Positions 28,977 to 38,327 of a stretch of DNA of 64,000 nt are shown one piece after another (the stretch's first letter is position 1; each line of letters begins with the position of its first letter). A program made the translations under genes and the position numbers. This stretch comes from Lactobacillaceae bacterium AF64-9pH9TA (lineage in GTDB: Bacteria; Bacillota; Bacilli; Lactobacillales; Lactobacillaceae): contig JAQDCK010000001.1 of assembly GCA_027681045.1 (NCBI GenBank), positions 204,425 to 268,424 of the forward strand, written 5' to 3'. The notes under the pieces were generated by a model that was given only the letters and a program-made list of their open reading frames with translations, searched no databases and was not told the origin of the DNA.

Positions 28977-29144
28977 ATGGAAGCTGGTAATCTGATTGAA
29001 ATAGATGATCTGACAAATTTCCTGCGAAAGTCATTTACTTATATCCGGGAGCCCTTCCTGGTTCTGGAAGTCAAGGATAATAAAACGGCCATCGTCTATG
29101 CCAATAAGAAGCTGGGGGACACGGCCCTTAGGATTAAGACATGA
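28977..29144 (+). CDS. Small ORF, probable gene remnant
   Basis: 55 codons, ATG to TGA, with coding-like G+C content in an otherwise AT-rich gap. The product (NFLRKSFTYIREPFLVLEVK then IVYANKKLGDTALRIK) looks like a folded-domain fragment, faintly like the start of a PAS domain. No ribosome site and no promoter are visible, so it is probably a decayed gene end. The rest of 28876-29146 shows nothing. Confidence 0.3.
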   Translation: MEAGNLIEIDDLTNFLRKSFTYIREPFLVLEVKDNKTAIVYANKKLGDTALRIKT

Positions 29145-29146
29145 AA

Positions 29147-29172
29147 AAAAGGAGTTACACTGGTGACTCCTT
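29147..29172. terminator. Terminator after the YitT gene
   Basis: AAAAGGAGTTAC / GTGACTCCTTTT (one wobble) with an ACTG loop; A- and T-tracts on both sides allow use in both directions. Confidence 0.8.
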
Positions 29173-30072
29173 TTACTTTCTGATAAATAAACTGGATTGT
29201 TTAGTCTGGTAGCTGAAGCCTTCGCCCAAAGCTTCATTGACGTCAAAGAAGATGATAAAGGCCTTAGGGTCTTCTTGCTTGACGATCTTCTTCAATTCCG
29301 GGATTTCCCTTGGCGACAGAACCAGGTAGATCATGTGGCGGGGGTCGCTGGAATAGCCGCCCTCAGCGTTAATGTAGGTGAAGCCCCGCTCTAAGCGCAG
29401 GTCAATCAGCTTGGCGATATTCTTGTAGTTCTGGGAAATGATGAAGACCCCCTTAGCCCGGGTCCCACCTTCAGTAACCAGGGCCATGACCTTGGATAAA
29501 ATGAAGCAGGAGACCATGGTGTAGCCGATATGGAAGAAGTCCAGGTAGGACAGGGAGCAGGACAGGGCTAAAAAGTCCAAAGCCAGCAGGCCCTTATTGG
29601 GCTCGATCGCGTATTTTTCTTGCAGGACTCTGGCGATAATGTCGCTGCCCCCGGTCGTCCCGTTAAAGCGGAAGACCAGTCCCAGTCCCAGCCCCGACAA
29701 GCAGCCGGCCGTGACTGTGGCCAGGAAGGGGTCGTGATGGAGGGGAACTTGGTCTATAATAGACTGCAGGGTCCACATGCTCAAGAAGAAGGACAGGCAA
29801 AGGGTTCCCCAGACGGTATAAATCATAGCCCGCTTGCCCATATATTTAAAGCCCAAAAAGATCAAGGGAATGTTGATGATGAAGGTACTGAGACCAGGGT
29901 TGACCCCCAAGAAGTGGCGGATGATCAGGGTAAAACCCGACAATCCCCCGTCGGCCAGCTTGTTGGGAATCGACACCATGTCCACGCTGAAGGCGTAGAT
30001 GGCCGAACCCAGGGCAATCATCAGGATATCGATCGTGTCACTAGTGGTCCATTTGAATTTTGGCTTGTTCAT
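29173..30072 (-). CDS. YitT family membrane protein (DUF161 plus DUF2179)
   Basis: 299 residues: five to six membrane helices (first DILMIALGSAIYAFSVDMVS), the family motif GGLSGFTLIIRHF, the glycine-rich GTTGGSDIIARVL, and a C-terminal soluble DUF2179 domain (about 220-295: ITYINAEGGYSSDPRHMIYLVL-like). The function is not established; a role as a transporter is assumed. AAGGAG precedes the ATG. Monocistronic and divergent from cca. Confidence 0.87.
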   Translation of the reverse strand: MNKPKFKWTTSDTIDILMIALGSAIYAFSVDMVSIPNKLADGGLSGFTLIIRHFLGVNPGLSTFIINIPLIFLGFKYMGKRAMIYTVWGTLCLSFFLSMWTLQSIIDQVPLHHDPFLATVTAGCLSGLGLGLVFRFNGTTGGSDIIARVLQEKYAIEPNKGLLALDFLALSCSLSYLDFFHIGYTMVSCFILSKVMALVTEGGTRAKGVFIISQNYKNIAKLIDLRLERGFTYINAEGGYSSDPRHMIYLVLSPREIPELKKIVKQEDPKAFIIFFDVNEALGEGFSYQTKQSSLFIRK

Positions 30073-30142
30073 TTCGATACTCCTTTCTTAATTATTCCCC
30101 ATGCGTAATTAATTTTAGCAAAAAACAGTCAAGGTGGAGAAG

Positions 30143-31336
30143 ATGATGACTAATATTCGTATAACAGAAGTTTTTGCCCAGGCCATGCCGGTCCTGGAAA
30201 AGTTGGAAGAAGCAGGCTTTGAAGCTTACTTCGTCGGCGGCTGCGTCCGCGACCTGCTCTTAGATCGGCCGATTCATGACGTGGATATCGCGACCAGTGC
30301 CTACCCGGAAGAAGTCAAGGAGACTTTTGTCAAAAGCATCGACACTGGCATCCAGCACGGGACAGTGACCGTCCTTTATGGGGGATCCAGCTACGAGATC
30401 ACGACTTTCAGAACGGAATCCGGCTACCAGGACTTCCGTCGGCCAGACAAGGTCACCTTCGTGCAGAACCTGGACGAAGACTTAAAGCGGCGGGACTTTA
30501 CCATCAATGCCCTGGCCATGAACCGGCAAGGGGAGATCATTGACCTTTTTGACGGTTTAGGCGACTTGAAGCGCCGGGTGATCAAGGCTGTTGGTGTGGC
30601 TGAAGACCGCTTCCATGAGGATGCCTTGCGGATGATGCGGGCAGTCCGCTTCATGAGCCAGCTCTCTTTCAGCCTGGAAGAGAAGACTCGGCAGGCGATT
30701 ATCGACAACCACGAGCTTTTAAGCAAGATTTCCGTGGAAAGAATCAGGGAAGAATTTGTCAAGCTGGCCCTGGGCAAGGCCAGCCGGCGGGCTTTTAAGG
30801 ACTTTTTGGAAACGGGCTTAAGCGAGGAATGCCCGGGTCTGGCCGGGAAAAAGAACCAGCTCTCTGTCTTCACTGACCTTAAGGCCGGTCCGGATGACGA
30901 AGCAATCTTTTGGAGCTTGATCGCCGTTTTAATCAACCTGCCGGCTGACAAGATTTCGCCTTTCATGCGGGCCTGGAAGAACTCCAATGCAATGAACCAG
31001 CAAGTCAGAGAGATCGTGGCCGCCTTTGACCTCTTGAGCCGGGGGGAAGAGAGCGATTTTGACCTCTTTGAAATCGGCCAGGAGAACCTGGAGGCGGCTT
31101 TAAAGCTAGCGGGACTTTTGGGCCAGCCACTGCCTAGCCAGGTCCTGTTAGACCGCTATAACCGTCTGCCAATCAAGGCGGCAGGGGAACTGGCCATTGA
31201 CGGCCAGTGGCTGATCAAGGAAGGGATTAAGCCTTCACCGGAACTGGGCCAGCTTTTGCGCAAAGCCCTTGAAGGCGTGGTCAGCGGCCAGGTGGAGAAC
31301 AGCCAGGCGGCAATCGCGGAATTTTTGGCAATCTAA
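30143..31336 (+). CDS. cca: CCA tRNA nucleotidyltransferase
   Basis: 397 residues from the ATG at 30143, which follows AAGGTGGAG; an upstream in-frame GTG (30134) lies inside that ribosome site. N-terminal class II nucleotidyltransferase core [20 protein letters not shown] with the DxD metal pair, then [11 protein letters not shown] and [14 protein letters not shown]. It adds or repairs the 3' CCA of tRNAs. It is needed here because the tRNA-Gln at 46107 does not encode CCA. Confidence 0.95.
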   Translation: MMTNIRITEVFAQAMPVLEKLEEAGFEAYFVGGCVRDLLLDRPIHDVDIATSAYPEEVKETFVKSIDTGIQHGTVTVLYGGSSYEITTFRTESGYQDFRRPDKVTFVQNLDEDLKRRDFTINALAMNRQGEIIDLFDGLGDLKRRVIKAVGVAEDRFHEDALRMMRAVRFMSQLSFSLEEKTRQAIIDNHELLSKISVERIREEFVKLALGKASRRAFKDFLETGLSEECPGLAGKKNQLSVFTDLKAGPDDEAIFWSLIAVLINLPADKISPFMRAWKNSNAMNQQVREIVAAFDLLSRGEESDFDLFEIGQENLEAALKLAGLLGQPLPSQVLLDRYNRLPIKAAGELAIDGQWLIKEGIKPSPELGQLLRKALEGVVSGQVENSQAAIAEFLAI

Positions 31337-31364
31337 AAGGCGCTGGTCACCAGCGCCTTTTTTT
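31336..31364. terminator. Terminator between cca and the haemolysin III gene
   Basis: Perfect 11-bp stem AAAGGCGCTGG / CCAGCGCCTTT with a 3-base loop and a T-run; serves both convergent genes. Confidence 0.9.
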
Positions 31365-32025
31365 AGACGTAAAATAAAACTGAAAAGAAAATCAAGATGG
31401 AGCCCAGCAAAACGAAGAAGTGCCAGATGACGTGGCTATATGGCAAGCCCCGCATAGAGAAGAAGAGGCAGCCAAAGGTGTAGGCAATCCCGCCTGAGAC
31501 TAAAAGCCAAAAGCCCGTCGATCCCAGGCTGAAATAAAGCTGGCTGCCGGCTAGGATCACTATCCAGCCCATGGCGATATAAAGGATGGTGTCGCCTATA
31601 ACGTGCTTGCCCTGGTTAAAGATATAATAGAGGATCCCAAAGACAGTCAAGGCCCAGATGATGCCGAACATGACCCAGCCTTTAGCCCCGCCGATCGTGA
31701 CCAGGGTATAAGGGGTATAAGAGCCGGCAATCGCGATAAAGATTGAAGAGTGGTCGAAGATCTGGAAGACTTTGTTCGCCTTGGTAAAGACCAGGCTGTG
31801 GTAGAGGGTCGAGAAGAGGTAAAGCAGGATCATGCAAGCCCCGTAGATGGCAAAAGTTGTCACTCTGAGGGCGCTGTGGCTGTGGGCGGCCCGGACCACT
31901 AAAATAACCAGGCCGGCGATTGAGAGGCCGAAGCCGATCCCGTGCACGACGGCGGAGAGAACATTGTCAATGATATAGTAAGATTTAGGCCGGTCTTCGA
32001 CCGGCTGCCAAGGATTGAAAGCCAT
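31363..32025 (-). CDS. Haemolysin III / PAQR-family membrane protein
   Basis: 220 residues, seven membrane helices. Conserved metal-site residues appear in AVVHGIGFGLS, FSTLYHSLVF with FDHSSIFI, and YSHVIWHFFVLLGS (Ser, Asp, paired His), as in YqfA and adiponectin-receptor-like hydrolases. Despite the name most members are not proven haemolysins. GAAAGGGA precedes the ATG. Monocistronic. Confidence 0.87.
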   Translation of the reverse strand: MAFNPWQPVEDRPKSYYIIDNVLSAVVHGIGFGLSIAGLVILVVRAAHSHSALRVTTFAIYGACMILLYLFSTLYHSLVFTKANKVFQIFDHSSIFIAIAGSYTPYTLVTIGGAKGWVMFGIIWALTVFGILYYIFNQGKHVIGDTILYIAMGWIVILAGSQLYFSLGSTGFWLLVSGGIAYTFGCLFFSMRGLPYSHVIWHFFVLLGSILIFFSVLFYV

Positions 32026-32160
32026 ATAAAGTCCCTTTCAGTTTTGATCAATTAATTATAATTTTTAGCCGAAAATTTGCTATACTAAAGTCTGTATTAA
32101 GTCTAATTCTATCACAACTGAGAAGCTGATAGGATAATTTGGAAATTGAGGTCAGTTAAA

Positions 32161-33006
32161 TTGTCTAAGATCAAGATCATGACGGATTCCTCAGTACAGC
32201 TGAGTCCGGAAGAAATTGAAAAATACGGTATTACGGTGGTGCCCCTGTCGGTGACAATCGACGGACATACCTACACGGATGGCGTTGACATTACCCGGGC
32301 CAACTTTATCCAAAAGATGGATGAGGCAGATAAGCTGCCCAAGACCAGCCAGCCCCCGGTCGGCCTGTTCGTGGAGAGAATGGAAGAACTGACGGCTGAC
32401 GGTAGTGAAGTCCTGGGGATTTTCATGGCCAAGACCCTGTCGGGGACGGTTGATTCTGCCCGCCAGGCAGCTGAAATGGTAGCCGGCAAGATCACGGTCA
32501 TCGACTGCGGCTATACTGACCGCTCTCAAGGCTACTACTGCATTGAGGCGGCCAAGGACGCGGAAGCGGGCAAGGAAATGGATGAAATCCTGGCTCACCT
32601 GGACCAGATCGGCAAGAATATGTACCTGGAAATGATGGTGCCCAACCTGCAGAACATTTTAGCCGGCGGCCGTTTGGGCAAGTGGGCCGGCCGGGTGGTT
32701 TCAGCTTTGAACTTCCACGTTGGCCTGACCATGAAAGAGGGCAGCTTGAATGTCCCTTACCGGGGCCGGGGGAAGAAATTCATCAAGAAGTTTGACAACA
32801 TGCTGGTCGACCAGTTGAAAGAGCTGGGCGACAAGGTCAAGTATGTCGGCATCTCCTATGTCGACACCAGAGACAAGATGGAAGAGCTCGCCCAGCGCTT
32901 CAAGGAAGTCAACCCTGACCTGAAGATCCTGGTCCAGGAAACCAGCCCGATCATCATCACCCACGCCGGCCATGAGGCTTACGCGGTCATGTTTTATACG
33001 GAGTAA
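32161..33006 (+). CDS. DegV family fatty-acid-binding protein (second copy)
   Basis: 281 residues from a TTG at 32161, spaced nine bases after GAGG; an in-frame TTG at 32146 has no site. Motifs: KIMTDSSVQLSPEE, FMAKTLSGTVDSARQAAE, VIDCGYTDRSQGYYC. Probably a FakB-type fatty-acid carrier. Only four bases before the YozE gene, so co-transcribed. It is clearly divergent from the copy at 21359. Confidence 0.87.
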   Translation: MSKIKIMTDSSVQLSPEEIEKYGITVVPLSVTIDGHTYTDGVDITRANFIQKMDEADKLPKTSQPPVGLFVERMEELTADGSEVLGIFMAKTLSGTVDSARQAAEMVAGKITVIDCGYTDRSQGYYCIEAAKDAEAGKEMDEILAHLDQIGKNMYLEMMVPNLQNILAGGRLGKWAGRVVSALNFHVGLTMKEGSLNVPYRGRGKKFIKKFDNMLVDQLKELGDKVKYVGISYVDTRDKMEELAQRFKEVNPDLKILVQETSPIIITHAGHEAYAVMFYTE

Positions 33007-33009
33007 TAT

Positions 33010-33240
33010 ATGGCCTACCGACAAAGTTTTTACCAGTTTTTGATGACTTTGCGCGATCCGGATTCAAACGGCGACCTGGCCCAGTTTGCCAACAACGCCC
33101 AGTTTGACTCGACCTTTCCCAGACAGGAACAGGACCGGACCAGGCTGTCAGAATATCTGGAGGAAAATGCCGCTTACCTGCCCAGCATGACGATTTTTGA
33201 CGATGCTTACCAGGCTTATGAAGAGAAAATGCAGTACTAG
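33010..33240 (+). CDS. YozE family (UPF0346) small protein
   Basis: 76 residues, [20 protein letters not shown] ... [20 protein letters not shown], matching the whole YozE SAM-like fold family by its FY.FL.T.R and F..AY..YE motifs. Cytosolic, function unknown, conserved in Firmicutes. Directly after degV and closed by a weak terminator. Confidence 0.9.
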
Positions 33241-33268
33241 GATAATTTTTAGGATTCAGCGACAAACG

Positions 33269-33291
33269 AAAGGGAGCCCCGGCTTCCTTTT
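33269..33291 (+). terminator. Weak terminator after the YozE gene
   Basis: AAAGGGAGCC / GGCTTCCTTT (one wobble) with a 2-base loop, then TTCTG; the T-tract is poor, so some read-through to rbgA is likely. Confidence 0.5.
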
Positions 33292-33312
33292 CTGCTGTTT
33301 TTGGGAGGAAAA

Positions 33313-34170
33313 ATGACTAAAATTCAATGGTATCCAGGCCACATGAACAAGGCCAGGAATCAGCTGGAAGAAAAATTAAACTTAATTGACGTTGTTGTTG
33401 AAGTTTTGGACGCCCGGATTCCCAGCGCTTCCAGAAACCCGATGATCAGTGAACTGGTCGGCGACAAGCCCCACCTGATCGTTTTAAACAAGGCCGACCT
33501 GGCTGACCCAGTGATGACCAAGCTCTGGCAAAAGAAATTGCAGGGCCCGCGCACCTTGGTCATGGCGATGGATGCCCAGCACAACACCAATATGCAGGCC
33601 TTGATCACCTTGATCAAGAAGGCAGCCAGTGAAAAGGTCAAGAAGCTGGAAGAGAGAGGGGCCTCCAACCCGATCATCCGCATCTGCTTAGTCGGCGTGC
33701 CTAACTGCGGCAAGTCCACTATCATCAACCGCCTGGTTGGCCGCAATGTCGCCATTACAGGGGACCGGCCGGGGGTAACCAAGGGCCAGGCCTGGCTGAA
33801 GACCCCGTATGGCATCCAGATCCTGGACACGCCGGGGATTCTCTGGCCAAAGTTTGAAGACCAGGACGTGGGCTACAAGCTGGCTGCTTTTGGGGCCATC
33901 AAGGACACGATTTTCCACGCTGACGACGTGGCCCTTTTTGTCATCCGGCAGCTGCGGCAGTACTACACGGCTTATCTGGCCAAATTCGCCAACTGCACTA
34001 AGGACAAGCTGGAAAATATCGGCGACACTGACCTGCTTTTAGCCATGACCCAAAACAACGGGATGCGGGACGACTATGACCGCTTCTCCCTTTTCATGCT
34101 GCAGCGGTTAAGAAAGGGCAAGCTGGGCCGGATCAGCCTGGACCGGCCAAGTGCGAATAATGAAAATTAA
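33313..34170 (+). CDS. rbgA: Ribosome biogenesis GTPase A
   Basis: 285 residues from the ATG at 33313, eight bases after GGGAGG (the upstream TTG lies before that site). Circularly permuted GTPase order: G4 NKAD first, then G1 GVPNCGKST and G3 DTPG. N-terminal [15 protein letters not shown] is typical. It acts late in 50S subunit assembly. Overlaps rnhB by 11 bases, the usual rbgA-rnhB pairing. Confidence 0.95.
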   Translation: MTKIQWYPGHMNKARNQLEEKLNLIDVVVEVLDARIPSASRNPMISELVGDKPHLIVLNKADLADPVMTKLWQKKLQGPRTLVMAMDAQHNTNMQALITLIKKAASEKVKKLEERGASNPIIRICLVGVPNCGKSTIINRLVGRNVAITGDRPGVTKGQAWLKTPYGIQILDTPGILWPKFEDQDVGYKLAAFGAIKDTIFHADDVALFVIRQLRQYYTAYLAKFANCTKDKLENIGDTDLLLAMTQNNGMRDDYDRFSLFMLQRLRKGKLGRISLDRPSANNEN

Positions 34171-34930
34171 TGAAATTAAAGACCTGCTGCAAGCAGATTC
34201 AGTTGCGCAAGCCACCTTGGCGAAATTAGCCAAAGACGACCGCAAGGGGGTCCAGAAGCTGCTGGCCAGCTACCAGCGCCGGCAGGAAAAGCTGGCTAAG
34301 CAAAAGGAAGCTTTTTTAGCCCGTTTTTCCTATGAACAGGACTTCTGGGCTAAAGGGCAGCTGGTAGCCGGGGTCGATGAAGTTGGCCGGGGTCCTCTGG
34401 CTGGCCCGGTTGTGGCGGCTGCCGTCGTTTTGCCGGAAGATTTTTCCTTATTGGAAGTCAATGATTCAAAGAAGCTGAGCCCGCAAAAGCGCCTGGCCCT
34501 TTATCCCAAGATCTTAGAGCAGGCTGTTGCTGTCGGCGTCGGGGTCATGGACAACAAGGTGATCGACCAGATCAATATTTACGAGGCTGACCGCCAGGCC
34601 ATGAAGCAGGCCGTGGAAGCTTTGAGCACCAGGCCAGATGCTTTGCTGGTCGATGCCATGAACGTGCCGGTGGACTTGCCCCAGGTGGAATTGATCAAGG
34701 GGGATGCCAAGTCCAACTCGATCGCCGCGGCCTCAATCGTGGCCAAGGTTTTCAGAGACTCTTTGATGGACGACTACGCCCGTCTTTATCCAGACTATGC
34801 CTTTGACCATAATGCCGGCTATGGAACCAAGGACCACCTGGAAGCATTAAGAAAATACGGCCCAACGCCGATTCACCGCCTGACCTTCAGTCCGGTGAGC
34901 GAGATGGTTGGACTTAAAAAGGCTGACTAG
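34160..34930 (+). CDS. rnhB: Ribonuclease HII
   Basis: 256 residues from the ATG at 34160; a GTG nine bases earlier is possible. The catalytic region [20 protein letters not shown] carries the metal-binding DE pair, followed by [11 protein letters not shown] and DAMNVPVDL. It removes RNA from RNA-DNA hybrids and single misinserted ribonucleotides. It starts inside rbgA, and its stop codon sits in the loop of the terminator. Confidence 0.95.
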   Translation: MKINEIKDLLQADSVAQATLAKLAKDDRKGVQKLLASYQRRQEKLAKQKEAFLARFSYEQDFWAKGQLVAGVDEVGRGPLAGPVVAAAVVLPEDFSLLEVNDSKKLSPQKRLALYPKILEQAVAVGVGVMDNKVIDQINIYEADRQAMKQAVEALSTRPDALLVDAMNVPVDLPQVELIKGDAKSNSIAAASIVAKVFRDSLMDDYARLYPDYAFDHNAGYGTKDHLEALRKYGPTPIHRLTFSPVSEMVGLKKAD

Positions 34931-34942
34931 GTCAGTCTTTTT
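34916..34942 (+). terminator. Terminator containing the rnhB stop codon
   Basis: AAAAAGGCTGAC-TAG-GTCAGTCTTTTT: stem with one wobble, the stop codon TAG forming the loop. Confidence 0.82.
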
Positions 34943-35029
34943 CTTTTTGGTCAAAAGAAAAAAGAAAAATTTTGAGATAAAGGAAAAAATGGTCTTTTTG
35001 GCGTAATAGTAAGTGGAGGGAAGAAAAAG

Positions 35030-35869
35030 ATGAACAAAACCGAATTCTTACTGCGCCTAAAGCTGCAGAAAGGCCTCAGCTATCTTAAAATATTGCAGGT
35101 CATGCAGCAGATGCCCCCGGATGAGGACGTGGACCATGAATGGCTGAACTGCCTGGAACTGCCCGATGAAATCCTCTACCAGGTGGAGCGGGCCTTTTTA
35201 AGCGACCGCTATGAAAGTGCCATTGAAAACCTGCAAAGGAATTTCAAAATTATTAGTTTCTTTGACGATGCTTATCCAGTACGATTAAGAGAAATTTATC
35301 GGCCGCCGATTTTGCTTTTTGCCAAGGGAGATTTGTCTCTTTTGGAAAAAGAGGTGACGGTGATCGTGGGGTCAAGAACTCCCAGCCCGTATTCCGGCAA
35401 GGTGATTGAGAACCTCATGCCGGTTTTGCTGAAGAAAAGGCAGGTGATCGCCAGTGGCCTGGCTAAGGGCGTCGATGCCCTGGCCCACCAGAATGCCTTG
35501 AATTTCGGCGGCAAGACCATCGCGGTTGTGGCCAATGGCCTAAATTATTTTTACCCCCGGGAAAATACGCCTTTGCAGCAGCAAATTGCCGCCCGGGGTC
35601 TCCTGCTTAGCGAATACCTGCCCGATACGCCGCCAAGGCCCTTCCGCTTTCCAGAACGCAACCGGATTTTGGCTGGGATTTGCAAGAACGTGATCGTGAC
35701 TGAAGCCAAAGCCCATTCCGGTTCGTTGATTACTGCCAATTTGGCCCTGCAGGAAAACCGGAACGTATTTGCCGTCCCGGGGGCAATCACCAGCCCCTTG
35801 TCGGCCGGCACCAACCAGCTGATCTCAGCCGGAGCGACCCCGGTTATCGATAAAGAAATTGACCTGTGA
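35030..35869 (+). CDS. dprA: DNA processing protein DprA/Smf
   Basis: 279 residues with the Rossmann core (VIVGSRTPSPYSGKVIENL, IASGLAKGVDALAHQNAL, VANGLNYFYPREN, TEAKAHSGSLITANLALQ, VFAVPGAITSPLSAGTNQLI). It loads RecA on incoming single-stranded DNA during transformation. Strong GGAGGGAAG before the ATG. It lacks a C-terminal winged helix, common in lactobacilli. The stop codon lies in the first unit of a perfect 20-bp tandem duplication. Confidence 0.93.
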   Translation: MNKTEFLLRLKLQKGLSYLKILQVMQQMPPDEDVDHEWLNCLELPDEILYQVERAFLSDRYESAIENLQRNFKIISFFDDAYPVRLREIYRPPILLFAKGDLSLLEKEVTVIVGSRTPSPYSGKVIENLMPVLLKKRQVIASGLAKGVDALAHQNALNFGGKTIAVVANGLNYFYPRENTPLQQQIAARGLLLSEYLPDTPPRPFRFPERNRILAGICKNVIVTEAKAHSGSLITANLALQENRNVFAVPGAITSPLSAGTNQLISAGATPVIDKEIDL

Positions 35870-35892
35870 AAGAAGAAATTGACCTGTGAAAG
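35853..35892 (+). repeat. Perfect 20-bp tandem duplication across the dprA stop
   Basis: The unit AAGAAATTGACCTGTGAAAG occurs twice without a gap (35853-35872 and 35873-35892). The dprA stop TGA (35867-35869) is in the first copy; the second is untranslated. It looks like a recent slippage event. Confidence 0.95.
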
Positions 35893-35946
35893 ATTAAATT
35901 CTTGTAAAAATTGCCTGTCCGCTCCCTTAAGTTAATTTTCTTTTGG

Positions 35947-35975
35947 TTGACAATTCCGGAAATTATTTCTATATT
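35947..35975 (+). promoter_or_regulatory. topA promoter
   Basis: Consensus TTGACA (35947-35952) - 17 - TATATT (35970-35975), 40 bases before the topA ATG. Confidence 0.82.
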
Positions 35976-36015
35976 GAAGAAGATTTAATTCCAAATTTAG
36001 TGAAAGGGGCATTTG

Positions 36016-38196
36016 ATGCCTGCTACAGCAAAAGAAGACAAAAGCAAGAGCAAGAGCAGTAAAAAGACCACGGCTGCCAAGAAGAGCAGCCCGAAGCGGA
36101 AAAAGAGCAAGGTGAAAAAAGACCTGGTTATCGTGGAATCTCCAGCCAAGGCCCACACTATCGAGAAGTACCTGGGCCGGAAGTACCACGTAATCGCCTC
36201 TAAAGGGCACATCCGGGACTTGCCCAAGTCCCAGATGGGGGTCGACATTGACCACGACTACCAGCCAAAATACATCTCCATCCGGGGGAAGGGTGATATC
36301 ATCAAGGAACTGAAGGCTGAAGCCAAGAAGGCCAACAAAGTCTACCTGGCTTCCGACCCTGACCGGGAAGGGGAAGCTATTGCCTGGCACGTGGCCCACG
36401 TTTTAGGCTTGGACGAAAAAGAAGCCAACCGGGTAACCTTTAACGAAGTTACCAAGGACGCGGTCAAGGATGCCTTCAACCACGCTCGGACCATCGATAT
36501 AGCCACGGTCAACGCTCAGCAGGCCCGCCGGGTTCTGGACCGCTTGGTCGGCTATTCTTTGTCGCCGATTCTCTGGTCCAAGGTCAAGAAGGGCCTGTCA
36601 GCCGGCCGGGTGCAGTCAGTTGCCTTGAAGCTGGTTATCGACCGGGAAAAGGAAATCAAGTCCTTCAAGCCGGTTGAATACTGGACGATTGACGCTGAAT
36701 TCGCCAAGGGCAAGGACAAGTTCCAGGCTAGCTTTTACGGCGAAGACGGCAAAAAGACTGAATTGCCAAATAACGAGGCTGTCCAGAAGCTGCTGGCCAA
36801 GTTTGACAAGAAGCAGCCGTTTACGGTCAGCAAGGTAGTTAAAAGAGAAGTCCGCCGGCAGCCAGCCGCGCCTTTTACCACTTCCACCATGCAGCAGGAA
36901 GCCAACCGGCGGCTGAACTTCCGGACTTCAAAGACCATGAACATTGCACAGCACCTGTATGAAGGGATCAGCCTTGGCAAGGAAGGCACGGTCGGTTTGA
37001 TCACCTACATGAGAACTGACTCCAAGCGGATCTCACCAGTTGCCCGCCAGGAAGCAGCCCAGTTCATCGCTGAGGAATACGGCAGCGACTTCGCGGTTAA
37101 GAAGGAGCGGCACTTCAAGAACCAAGGCGACGCTCAGGATGCCCACGAAGCTGTCCGGCCGACCAGTGTCTACCGGACACCGAAGTCCCTGGAAAAGGTT
37201 TTGACCAAGGATGAGCTCCGCCTTTACACCTTGATTTGGAGCCGTTTTGTGGCCAGTGAAATGACACCGGCAGTCTTTGACACGGTCCGCTACGACCTGA
37301 CCCAAAATGGGGTGACCTTCAGAGCCAGCGGGTCAGTTATGAAGTTTGCCGGCTACACCAAAGTTTATGACAACCGGAGTGAAAAGAACGTGGCCCTGCC
37401 AGCCCTGGAAGAGGGCGACGAGGTCAAGCTGACCAAGTCAGACAACAAGCAGCACTTCACCCAGCCACCGGCCCGCTATACTGAAGCCAGCCTGGTCCGG
37501 GCCCTGGAAGAAAACGGGGTTGGCCGGCCGTCAACTTACGCGCCGACCATCCAGAACATCCAGTCCCGGAACTATGTCAAGCTGGAAGGCCGGGCAATCG
37601 TGCCAACCGAACTGGGGGAAATCGTCGACGGCTTGGTCGAGCAGTTCTTCCCGGACATCACCAGCGTTGACTACACGGCCAAGCTGGAAGATGAACTCGA
37701 TGAAGTCGAAGAAGGCAAGAAAGACTGGGTCAGTGTGGTTGACCAGTACTACAAGCCGTTCTCCAAAGAATTGGAGAAGGCCGACAGCGAGATCCAGAAG
37801 ATCCAGATCAAGGACCAGCCAGCTGGCTTTGACTGTGAAATCTGCGGGGCCCCGATGCTGGTCAAGATGGGCCGCTACGGCAAGTTCTACGGCTGCTCCC
37901 GTTTCCCGGACTGCCGCCACACCCAGACCATCGTCAAGAAGGTCGGCGTGACTTGTCCGAAGTGCGGGGAAGGCGAAGTTCTGGAAAAGAAGTCCAAGCG
38001 GGGCCGGAAATTCTATGGCTGTTCCCGCTATCCAGACTGCGACTTTGTTTCCTGGGACAAGCCGATCAGCCGGGTTTGCCCGCACGATGGCCACTTCCTG
38101 GTCGAAAAGAAGCGCAAGGACGGCATGGTCGTCCTCTGTCCGAATGGCGACTACAAGGAAGAGCCAAGAGAAGAACAAGGCGAAGCAGCCGAATAA
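36016..38196 (+). CDS. topA: DNA topoisomerase I (type IA)
   Basis: 726 residues from the ATG at 36016, after AAAGGGG. A Lys/Ser-rich N-terminal extension (about 1-35) precedes the Toprim domain (DLVIVESPAKAHTIEKYLG, then SDPDREGEAIAWH). The active-site Tyr is in GLITYMRTDSKRIS. Three zinc-ribbon-like repeats form the C-terminus: CEICGAPM...CSRFPDC, CPKCGEGE...CSRYPDC and a degenerate CPHDGH...CPNGD. It relaxes negative supercoils. Own strong promoter and terminator. Confidence 0.96.
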   Translation: MPATAKEDKSKSKSSKKTTAAKKSSPKRKKSKVKKDLVIVESPAKAHTIEKYLGRKYHVIASKGHIRDLPKSQMGVDIDHDYQPKYISIRGKGDIIKELKAEAKKANKVYLASDPDREGEAIAWHVAHVLGLDEKEANRVTFNEVTKDAVKDAFNHARTIDIATVNAQQARRVLDRLVGYSLSPILWSKVKKGLSAGRVQSVALKLVIDREKEIKSFKPVEYWTIDAEFAKGKDKFQASFYGEDGKKTELPNNEAVQKLLAKFDKKQPFTVSKVVKREVRRQPAAPFTTSTMQQEANRRLNFRTSKTMNIAQHLYEGISLGKEGTVGLITYMRTDSKRISPVARQEAAQFIAEEYGSDFAVKKERHFKNQGDAQDAHEAVRPTSVYRTPKSLEKVLTKDELRLYTLIWSRFVASEMTPAVFDTVRYDLTQNGVTFRASGSVMKFAGYTKVYDNRSEKNVALPALEEGDEVKLTKSDNKQHFTQPPARYTEASLVRALEENGVGRPSTYAPTIQNIQSRNYVKLEGRAIVPTELGEIVDGLVEQFFPDITSVDYTAKLEDELDEVEEGKKDWVSVVDQYYKPFSKELEKADSEIQKIQIKDQPAGFDCEICGAPMLVKMGRYGKFYGCSRFPDCRHTQTIVKKVGVTCPKCGEGEVLEKKSKRGRKFYGCSRYPDCDFVSWDKPISRVCPHDGHFLVEKKRKDGMVVLCPNGDYKEEPREEQGEAAE

Positions 38197-38215
38197 GTTG
38201 AAAGTTAAAGCAAAG

Positions 38216-38245
38216 ATGTCACCAAGGCCCTTGGTGGCATTTTTT
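38216..38245 (+). terminator. Terminator after topA
   Basis: ATGTCACCAAGG / CTTGGTGGCAT (one wobble) with a 2-base loop and five T. Confidence 0.85.
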
Positions 38246-38327
38246 GCTCAGAGCGTGCGATTAGGCAGGGAGAAGCTTTTTCGGTAAAATGATAAGTAGA
38301 TAATTTTTAAGCAAAGGATTGAAGCAA

